Notes under the pieces: generated by a model
What the model was told of the DNA's origin: nothing
What the model saw: only the letters and a program-made list of their open reading frames with translations
Database searches by the model: none
DNA from: Planctomycetota bacterium
GTDB lineage: Bacteria > Planctomycetota > PUPC01 > JACPCR01
Direction: 5' to 3'
Assembly (NCBI GenBank): GCA_027625095.1
Contig: JAQBXN010000025.1
Span: 1-64,000, forward strand
Length of the DNA: 64,000 nucleotides
Part shown: piece after piece, positions 54,179-61,900 of the stretch
How positions within the stretch are numbered: the stretch's first letter is position 1
Layout of the letters: each line of letters opens with the position of its first letter
Made by a program: the position numbers and the translations under genes

Positions 54179-55039
54179 ATGTTAAGACCGTACAAAATCG
54201 ACGATCTGAATTTCGGTTGGGTTTACCACGTGTATCTCCGCTGGAAGACTCATCGACGCCAAACTCTGCCTGCAATGAATTCCATTCCTCTTTCAACTGT
54301 TCAAGAAATAGGAGGCATGTTCGACATTGCAATTCTTGGCGCCGACAGCAACGAAACAGATGTCCTTCTGACCGGAAGACTAAATCCAAGAGAATCCGAT
54401 TCAGCTTTTGCGAGTAAGTTCAAGGGCAAGATCAGCAAGTATATCCGTGAAGAAATGGACTCAGGCGCACCGGAGAAATTGTTGAGCCGGGGATACTTCG
54501 CCTGCAGCGTAGGCAAAAACACTCGGAGGGACATCGAACAATACCTGACAACACAGGCGGAACACCATGGGATCGAAATCTCACCTGATGCACCATCGAG
54601 CATCCGAGAACAAGACGCAGATGAAGAGACGCTTAGAGATCGTTTACAGCCGAAACACGCGATGGCTGTGGTTCAGTTTCACATTGTTCTTTCCGCCCGG
54701 AAACGGACAAACGTTTTTGATAAGACCGTGGCTGAAGCTTTGGTGGATTTCTGGTTCAAATCCAGCGCCGAAGAGAACTGGTTCTTGAGGAAGGTTTCGG
54801 TATTGCCGGAGCACGTCCACTTGGCAGTACGAGCGCATCCATCAGTGAGTCCTGCCGAAATAGTCGTGCGACTCAAGAATTCTTCGCAGGAAATGTTATT
54901 CCGAGATTTCCGCGATGAAGTGGTCGCCAGGAAGTTGAGTCAGATCTGGAATCCCGGTGCTTATATCGGCTCCTATGGAGACATTACATCACAAAGCGTG
55001 CTCAAGTACATTCAAGATTGGGAGTCGGGCGATGAGTAA
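54179..55039 (+). CDS. Tandem-domain Y1 (HUH) REP-associated transposase
   Basis: A 286-aa protein starting at ATG 54179; the track's start lies inside a REP. It consists of two IS200/RAYT-like Y1 domains in tandem. The N-domain (about 12-131; VYHVYLRWKTHRR ... FKGKISKYIREE ... SRGYFACSVGKNTRRDIEQYLTTQ) keeps the Tyr122-x3-Gln126 helix but has lost the HUH motif (TDV at that place). The C-domain (about 160-286; VVQFHIVLSARKRTNVF ... EHVHLAVR ... GAYIGSYGDITSQSVLKYIQDW) has HUH His212/His214 and Tyr277, but Trp281 instead of Gln. With REP copies on both sides this is a RAYT-like, REP-mobilising single-strand transposase. Confidence 0.82.
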   Translation: MLRPYKIDDLNFGWVYHVYLRWKTHRRQTLPAMNSIPLSTVQEIGGMFDIAILGADSNETDVLLTGRLNPRESDSAFASKFKGKISKYIREEMDSGAPEKLLSRGYFACSVGKNTRRDIEQYLTTQAEHHGIEISPDAPSSIREQDADEETLRDRLQPKHAMAVVQFHIVLSARKRTNVFDKTVAEALVDFWFKSSAEENWFLRKVSVLPEHVHLAVRAHPSVSPAEIVVRLKNSSQEMLFRDFRDEVVARKLSQIWNPGAYIGSYGDITSQSVLKYIQDWESGDE

Positions 55040-55439
55040 TCTGAATTATTGCTATCTTCAGATGCCACTGGCTTGCCCAGTGGAGAAATCACGTTCTTTT
55101 CTCGCGTTGGATCGGAAGAAACATGAGATGCCACTGGCTTGCCCAGTGGAGTTTCACGCCTTGTTTGCTGAGGGACTCAGACAGCTCCCAAATACGAACA
55201 TCTGTAGAGCAGGCAGAAGTCATGCTCTATCTGGCCTGCCGACTCAGGAACGGAACGTGAGCCCCCCGCGAGAAAAGATCGTGAGACTCCACCGGGCAAG
55301 CCGGTGGCATCTTGGGTCGCGTCCCAATCGATCGCGAGAGAAAAGCGTGAATCTCCACTGGGCGAGCCAGTGGCATCCTGGAAGACGCTTAACGGCGCAC
55401 ATCTCGATCCACCAGAATCTAATATCCAGCATCTAGCAC
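55040..55439. repeat. Four REP-like elements downstream of the Y1 transposase, two direct and two inverted
   Basis: Direct copies at about 55056-55105 and 55125-55160 (GATGCCACTGGCTTGCCCAGTGGAG), and inverted copies at 55268-55316 (CTCCACCGGGCAAGCCGGTGGCATC, with compensating stem changes) and 55334-55380. A heptamer-like tail (agaatct aatatcc agcatct agcacat, 55414-55441) leads into the next start codon. No gene is present in these 400 bp. Confidence 0.88.
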
Positions 55440-57281
55440 ATGTCCGATCTCAAAACCAACCTCAATCAAATCGAAAACCGAATCCTCGGATTCGGCCGCT
55501 TTCGTCGGAGTTGGAAGATCCTGGACGGACTTGGTCGATTTGTGGTTTACGCGCCTGGGGCCTTTCTGCTGTGGGCTGTGCTTGACGGCCTTCTGAAACT
55601 CCCAGCGTGGCCGCTGGTCATTCTCTTTCTTGCCGTCTGTTGCTGGACGCTGGTCGCTGCAGTTCGATGGATTGTATTTCCTCAACTCGCAGGGGTGGAC
55701 ACTCGAAACGAAGCTCTCGTCGTCGAGCAACTTCATGGCAGCCTGGACAACCAGGTCATTGGATCGCTTCAGCTTGGTCAAGAAGTTTTGGACGCGGAAG
55801 ATGCAGAAGGCAAAGGGCTCGGTTACTCATCAAATCTCGTCAATGCGCTGGTGCAGAGATCGGTCAATCGGCTCAAGGAATTCGATCTTCACAGTCTTCT
55901 AGATCTGAGTGAGGCCAAAAAGATTCTGGGATGGGCATGCGCGGTGGTTCTTGTTTTCGCTCTGCTTTTCGCCGGAGCGCAGGATTTCTTGCGAGAACGG
56001 CACGCACGGCTCCTGGATGCCTACGCTACGGTCATGGATGCGCTCTTCCCGGTGACCATGGTCGTATCGCCTGGCGATAAACCGGTCGTGCGCGGGACAT
56101 CCCTTAAGCTGGCTGTAGAGGTGATTGGGGCCCGGCGGAATGAAGTCCTGCTCCATCGGCAGGAGCAGGTAACTGGCGAAACTTCGACCACGCCGCTCAA
56201 TATCGATCACGAGCATGCCGAGTTCGAGATCGCTGAAACTCTGAGTGATTTCACTTACTTCTTTGAATACGGAGGCCGGAACTCCAGCACCCACGAAATC
56301 CGCGTGGACGACCTGCCTCAGATAAAAGCAATCAATTATGAGATCACTCCGCCGTCCTACACCGGGCAGCCTATGCGATTGATGACCGGCCGCGTTTCGA
56401 AGTTACAGGGCCTGTCCGGCACATCAGTCTTCGTGAGCTTTGCGGCTAACACCCGTCTTCATCCGGAGCTCTGCTATGTCGAGTGGCTCAACGGCGACAA
56501 GCAGGGAATCGATATCAGCGGCAGATTCGGTAGCTTCGCGTTCAACATTCTTAAGAAGGAAAGGCTGAGCATTCACCTGACCGGACACTTCGGTGGCGGG
56601 TTCGAGATGACGCAGCCTCTGAGCATTGAGATCAACATGCTGCGGGACGCGCCACCGAGCATTCAGATGCTTGTAAAGAGGTCGTCAGAAGAAGTTGTGA
56701 TGAGCGCGGGGGCCGTGGCCGCCCTTCGGTTGCCGTGGCTGGCCCAAGATGATTTCGGAGTGAAGGAAGTCTCGGTTCAGTATGAAGTCGAAGCTATCAA
56801 TGAATTGCTCGGCCGGGGCAAACGAATCGGTTCATCAAGTATGGTCGTCGACCCGCCCCGGGAGCGAGCTAAAGGAATGTTTCAGGATATTTTCAGGGGC
56901 ATCACCCCTGCGTTGGCTCCTGGCGACCGCGTAAAGCTCATCCTTTCCGCCAGGGACAACAATACCGAGACTGGCCCCGGCCTGGGCAAATCCGAGCCCC
57001 TGCAGATCCTGCTGGTGGGTACGGATTTCGGAATGTTTGTGGAGAATGAATTCGACCTCAGAAACCGCCGCGAGTCTGCCCTGCTCCTGAAAGCCGTGGG
57101 GCAGGTCAAGAGAGCCACCGACCTCTTGAAAGCCCCGATAAGAACCGTGCGAACCGAGTCACCCCAGGATTTCAAGAAACACATCGTCGATGCCCGCCCG
57201 GGCCAGAAAAGCATGCTGGGTGAATCCGAAGATGATGTTGGAAGATATTTCGACCTGTTGTCAGGAGGAGGCACAAGATGA
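55440..57281 (+). CDS. DUF4175-like membrane protein
   Basis: A 613-aa membrane protein. Two adjacent helices near the N-terminus (VVYAPGAFLLWAVLDGLL, WPLVILFLAVCCWTLVAAVRWIVF) and one at about 160-180 (ILGWACAVVLVFALLFAGAQDFL) precede a large beta-rich extracytoplasmic region (about 200-480). The arrangement and the DNQVIGSLQL segment recall DUF4175 proteins found after VWA genes in Planctomycetes and Bacteroidetes, but this one is much shorter than the usual 1000 aa or more. It lies in the MoxR operon, restarted after the REP/transposase insertion, and its stop overlaps the next ATG (ATGA). Confidence 0.72.
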   Translation: MSDLKTNLNQIENRILGFGRFRRSWKILDGLGRFVVYAPGAFLLWAVLDGLLKLPAWPLVILFLAVCCWTLVAAVRWIVFPQLAGVDTRNEALVVEQLHGSLDNQVIGSLQLGQEVLDAEDAEGKGLGYSSNLVNALVQRSVNRLKEFDLHSLLDLSEAKKILGWACAVVLVFALLFAGAQDFLRERHARLLDAYATVMDALFPVTMVVSPGDKPVVRGTSLKLAVEVIGARRNEVLLHRQEQVTGETSTTPLNIDHEHAEFEIAETLSDFTYFFEYGGRNSSTHEIRVDDLPQIKAINYEITPPSYTGQPMRLMTGRVSKLQGLSGTSVFVSFAANTRLHPELCYVEWLNGDKQGIDISGRFGSFAFNILKKERLSIHLTGHFGGGFEMTQPLSIEINMLRDAPPSIQMLVKRSSEEVVMSAGAVAALRLPWLAQDDFGVKEVSVQYEVEAINELLGRGKRIGSSSMVVDPPRERAKGMFQDIFRGITPALAPGDRVKLILSARDNNTETGPGLGKSEPLQILLVGTDFGMFVENEFDLRNRRESALLLKAVGQVKRATDLLKAPIRTVRTESPQDFKKHIVDARPGQKSMLGESEDDVGRYFDLLSGGGTR

Positions 57282-58270
57282 GACTGAAAGAATGGAGTAT
57301 TGGAGTATTGGAGTATTGGAGTTTTGCAAAGCAGATTTGCCGCGATGGCTTTAATTGGGGGACAGTCGTTTCGCCTAAAGTGCCAAAGGCGTTCGCAACT
57401 CGACTCCCCGAGTCCAGAATTCTTGGCACGGAGAGCTCAGCTACGACGCGACACCCCACCCCTCCACCCCTCCACCCCTCCACCCTCCTCCTCCTTCTTA
57501 TCCTCTTCGCCCTCCCCTCCATCTCCGCCGAATCCTGGCTCGAACGCGGCAAGCGGCTCAACAGCCGAGAACTCACTCGTGAAGAAGCCAAAGACCTTGA
57601 CAAAAAAGACGAACGCGATACCCGCAACAAACTTCACATCCGGCGCATCAAACCTGCGGACAAAGGGGTCGACTGGAGCACTGACCCTACAGCGATCCCC
57701 GCACTGCTTTATCAGATCAACAAGCGAACCGGCCTGCCGGTCCATGTAGACAACGAGGGACTGGACGTTTCCACGGACGACATCTTCGAGCACCTTGTCA
57801 TCTATCTCACCGCGCATCACGCGTGGTCTTTCAACGAAAAGGAAACCGAGAACATTTCCAAGTGGCTCAAGCGGGGTGGCACTCTCTTACTGGACGATTG
57901 CTACAACAAGGGCAGCCCATTCGCTGACAGTGTCGGCCCGGAAGTCGGCAAGATGATTCCAAATTCATCGCCCATCATGTTGTTGAAGACGGACAACCGG
58001 GTGAAGGACTGCTTCAAGATGATCTATCCGGACATCTTCTGGCCGGGCGAAAATCTGGAAGCCGGCCGTTCGTGGCAGTATTTCGTCATGGACGGTCGCC
58101 CGGCCGTATTCTTTTCGCCAAACGATGAAGGTTGCGGATGGGAAATCTCAACGCCGCCCACGGCATCCAATCCCATCGGAGAAGGCATCGGCCACGGCGG
58201 GGATAACCGGCAAAGAGAATTGTTCTACCAGTGGCTCGCCAACTGGATGATGTTTGTGCATACGCACTGA
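57278..58270 (+). CDS. Secreted DUF4159 protein with repeat-encoded N-terminal extension
   Basis: A 330-aa protein overlapping the previous stop (ATGA). The mature part from about residue 84 (ESWLERGKRLNSRELT) leads into DUF4159 (DWSTDPTAIPALLYQINKRTGLPVHVDNEGLDVSTDDIFEHLVIYLTAHHAW...KRGGTLLLDDC), a glutamine-amidotransferase-like fold of unknown role. The Leu-rich signal core LLLLLILFALPSISA starts only at about residue 70. The preceding 69 residues are encoded by octamer repeats and an inverted-repeat insert. The last in-frame alternative start is GTG at codon 35. A relative, membrane-bound, is at 6245. Confidence 0.85.
   Translation: MRLKEWSIGVLEYWSFAKQICRDGFNWGTVVSPKVPKAFATRLPESRILGTESSATTRHPTPPPLHPSTLLLLLILFALPSISAESWLERGKRLNSRELTREEAKDLDKKDERDTRNKLHIRRIKPADKGVDWSTDPTAIPALLYQINKRTGLPVHVDNEGLDVSTDDIFEHLVIYLTAHHAWSFNEKETENISKWLKRGGTLLLDDCYNKGSPFADSVGPEVGKMIPNSSPIMLLKTDNRVKDCFKMIYPDIFWPGENLEAGRSWQYFVMDGRPAVFFSPNDEGCGWEISTPPTASNPIGEGIGHGGDNRQRELFYQWLANWMMFVHTH
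57294..57486. repeat. Octamer-repeat element inside the DUF4159 reading frame
   Basis: Left tract ggagtatt x3 plus ggagtttt (57294-57325); right tract ccacccct x3 plus ccaccct (57456-57486). The middle holds a nested palindrome, with GTGCCAAAG pairing CTTGGCAC around the inner hairpin GACTC-CCC-GAGTC. The whole 193 bp is open in the gene's frame. Same 8-bp-period family as at 8445, 46309 and 59110. Confidence 0.88.
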
Positions 58271-58280
58271 GGAATGTGAC

Positions 58281-58766
58281 ATGGATCTTTATGAGGAACT
58301 CATGGCCGTGGTTGAAGCTCTTGCAGAGCGGGGGGCCGACTACGCGCTGTGTGGCGGGCTGGCTGTTGGGCTTCACGGCTATCTTCGGTTTACGCGGGAC
58401 ATCGACCTGCTCATCAGAAAGGAAGACCTCGACACAGCAGTTGAAGCAGCAAAAACTTTAGGGTTTGAATTCGAGGCCGGGATTATCCCATTTGGAGTGG
58501 GGACACCGGAGCGAAGAGAAGTGTTCCGCATCTCCAAGATTCAAGACAACCTGATTCTTACGCTGGATTTGATGATTGTTAACGCATCACTTGAGAGCGT
58601 CTGGGAGGAACGGGGAGTCATTGAGTGGCAGGGCAGACAAGTGCAAGTGGTGTCTCTCGAAGGCCTGAAAGAAATGAAGCTGATGGCGGGAAGAGATCAG
58701 GACATTCTCGATCTCAAGAAACTCGGTTTAATCGAAGATGATTCCAATGAAAAAAAGACCACTTAG
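58281..58766 (+). CDS. MNT-type nucleotidyltransferase
   Basis: A 161-aa minimal nucleotidyltransferase. The start is ATG 58281 (MDLYEELMAVVEAL) after GAGGAA; the track's 58254 start is too early. Signature: GGLAVGLHGYLRFTRDIDLLI (about residues 26-46), with the GG...HG...R.T.DIDLL pattern of proteins often paired with HEPN or other small partners as toxin-antitoxin-like modules. It overlaps the following small gene by 29 bp and sits inside the DUF4159/giant-protein operon, 10 bp after the DUF4159 stop. Confidence 0.85.
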   Translation: MDLYEELMAVVEALAERGADYALCGGLAVGLHGYLRFTRDIDLLIRKEDLDTAVEAAKTLGFEFEAGIIPFGVGTPERREVFRISKIQDNLILTLDLMIVNASLESVWEERGVIEWQGRQVQVVSLEGLKEMKLMAGRDQDILDLKKLGLIEDDSNEKKTT

Positions 58767-58971
58767 AAGTTTGAACATTCCACCGGAGACAGTGGACCTC
58801 CGGCTTCGAGAGATGTCCGCGCTCCACAAACTTGGCATGTCCATGAAAGGAGCGAAGTGGATCGGGAAGGTCCGCGAGATCGAAAAGGCTAAGGAAAGGT
58901 CAGAAGAGAGCCACGAAGTCATCGAAAACGAGCTTGCTGGCAATCAACACGAAACGGAAGAAGAACGATGA
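58738..58971 (+). CDS. Small basic/helical partner of the nucleotidyltransferase, unknown
   Basis: A 77-aa protein (or 74 aa from the second Met, 58747). It is rich in Lys/Arg/Glu and mostly helical: RSLNIPPETVDLRLREMSALHKLGMSMKGAKWIGKVREIEKAKERSEESHEVI. No family recognised. It overlaps the nucleotidyltransferase gene at its 5' end and the giant-protein gene at its 3' end (ATGA at 58968-58971). This tight packing on both sides supports it being a real gene and probably a functional partner of the nucleotidyltransferase. Confidence 0.72.
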   Translation: MIPMKKRPLRSLNIPPETVDLRLREMSALHKLGMSMKGAKWIGKVREIEKAKERSEESHEVIENELAGNQHETEEER

Positions 58972-61900
58972 AAGCAAATCGGTGCGGGACTAAACTTTTC
59001 AACCTCATTCACCTGCCGCGCAAGGCGGCAGGGGTCTTGGCCTCTCTTGCGTCTGGTTCTAACCGTTCAACCTCGTTCACCTGCCGCGCAAGGCGGCAGG
59101 GGTCTCTCCCACACTCCACCACTCCATCGCTCCACCACTCCACCACCCCACCACTCCCACACTCCCACACTCCACCACTCCTCTTCCTCTTCCTCTCCCT
59201 CCTCCTTCTCTTCACATCCCTCCCTGCCCTCCACGCCGAATTTGAATACGAGCTCCAACTCGTCCCTTACGATGATCCCAGCGGCAGCATCGAGGACCGC
59301 ATCCAGAAGTCCGTTACCTGGACAATGTTCTACTATTCGCTCACTGAGTCCCAGCGTGAGGCATGGAAGCCTCCCCTTGTCTGCTGGCCGCGGGGGATTC
59401 TTCTCGATAACAAACCGCTGTTCGAGATTTACGAACGTGGAGCGTTCATCGACCGAAAACCGATCGCCCGGCCGAAACTCGGGCCAGGCACGCACACGAT
59501 TTGGCCGGGCAATCATGTCTTTACGATTGAAAAGGACGGCACTGTAAAAACCGAAGATCCAGAACTGGCCATCAGCGTCCGCACAGCGCCCGCGGTCGCT
59601 GAAGCCAAAACTGAAGAAGACAAGAAAGAGCGCCTTTTTCAGGTCATTAAAATCAAGAGCTATCCCGTAAAGATCCAGGCGAAGAGTTCTGATCCCAGCT
59701 CCCGGACACCTGAAAATCTCTTCTATGAGATCGCGCTTCCGGATCTTGTGATTCGTGACGTGGCAGACCAGGCACTCGTCGACGCGGCGAATGAGACAAA
59801 AATCAAACGCGCCCCTCGCGAGCTTCTGCCTGACATTCGTCCTTTTCTGTTCCTGACCACCTGGCTGCCTGCTCACACTTCCGGCGCGGGCTACGTTATC
59901 TATCCGCTGAAAAAAACGTTCCACGTCAGCGCGAAGGGCATCGAGCCGGGAGCTGGCGAGGGTGGAATCGCGGCGCCGGGATGGAAGATCAATGATTACG
60001 AAATCACCATTCCCATGAACAAGATCCCCGTCTTCGGTGACGAGGGAATGGATCTCCTGATTACCGATATCCAGAAGATCGATTTCGGTAGAGAAGTCAC
60101 TCTGCAGACCGCGCATATCTTTCGCCGGCAGGAGCCTTACGAATTTCGAGTCTCGCTAACCGGCCCTTCGCTCCTGGTCGATGGCGACTTGGACAACTTG
60201 CCGATCAAGGCCGCGAAGCTCGATTGGACAAATCTTGAAAAACTTCAGCAGCGACTCCTCGTTGTGGAGACGGAGTCGCGTCACCTGCGTACCGGCCAGA
60301 CATTGAAAGCCCGCATCCGAGGACTCGATCCCTCCGAGGCGGCAAAAATGGAAGTCGTCGTCGAGAGTGCGGAACAGGAACTCGAAAAAGCGCAAGGGGC
60401 TCTGAAGACCGCACAGGGTGATCTGAACCGCGAGCAAAGCATCCTCAACCGGCACCAGCCCAAGGTCTATGATGCCGAGCGGAAAGTCTCGGGCTTCCAG
60501 CAGCAGCTCGAGGTCGCGCAGAAGACTCTCGAAACACAGAAGGCGGCAGACGGCAAGAGTCAGAAAGATATCGACATCTGGACAAAGAAGGTCACTGACC
60601 TCCAGGCCGAACTCAAGCAGGCCCAAGACATCCTCACTCAAGAGGGGAAAGCTGTTGAGAATGATCCCGAGGTGAAGGACGCAAAAGCCAAAGTGGCCGT
60701 CGCACAAGCCGAAATGAATGGGGCAGAAGCAAAGCTCGCGGCATCCGAGAAGAATCTGCAGGATCAGAAGGACGTGCACCAGGCCGTCGGCGCCGTGAAC
60801 CTGCTGGCCGACGCGAGGCCCTTCGCTCAACTTCGCGCTTATGGAGGCAAAGAGTGGAAGGAACTTGACGTTGCCGGCAGCGAAGTGGGTACGGTTCAGA
60901 TCGCCCTCGCTGGCGCCAAAGAGGGCGTCCATGAACTGCGACTGGGACTGCGTCCATTACAGTCGAACCAGAAAGAAATTTACGTCGACCGGTGGGTTAC
61001 CCTTGCCGCGGAGAAGACGAATGGAGTGGGCACATTCACCATGCGCGGCCGAAGGGCCTTTTATCGGGGCGAGCGGTTCTCCCTGTGCGTCAGCGTCATA
61101 GCGGTGGTTTCGGAAGTTCCAGCAGGCACGCCGCTTATCGTGGAGCTTGTCGATGTGGACGCCGGACAAATTCTGCTCCACGAAAGCGCTACCAGGGAAG
61201 CAGTGACTGAGCGAAAAACGTTCATCCTGGACGTTTCGGCGGAGACGTCCGGTTCGCTCGCACCGGGCGACTACAGGGTCGAGGCAAGAATCGGAGACCG
61301 CCAGTGCCCGCCTTTCAGCATCCGGATCGTTGACCCGGCGCCGGAGACACACTTCACGAATCTGTTGCTCGGTAAGTACAACGAGTTCTTCAAGCTTTAC
61401 AGCTCAGTGATGACGGGCAAAGGACTGCCAGCCGATGATGTTGCCCGGGCGATGGTTGAGAGCGGATACAACGCGTTCAAGGGGATGACGTATGCCATGG
61501 AAAACCGCGTCCATTTCCCCGATGGCGGCCGGCTCACGGAGCTCTTGCGCGAGCGACCTGAACTTGGCCCCTGGGAAGCTTTCACGCCGGCCAGCGGGCG
61601 GGATCAATTCCTTGACGCGTGCGTGAAGCACAACCTGCGTTTCTACGAAAACATTTTTACCCAGCACGACAGCATCATGCCCCGCGGTGACAAAATGCTG
61701 GAAGTTGTCGACCGCTACACCACGCTCGAAGCGCAGAGAATGAGGCACAGCCCCGCGTTCCGCGGCATCTGCCTGTTCGACGAGTTGAGTCAGTCGCTCG
61801 ACCATGATTCTCACATGGCCGTCCTGGCCTATTTCCATCGCGCCGACGAGCTGAAATATCGTGAACGCCACAACGGCACATCCAGCAGCCAGGCCCTTCG

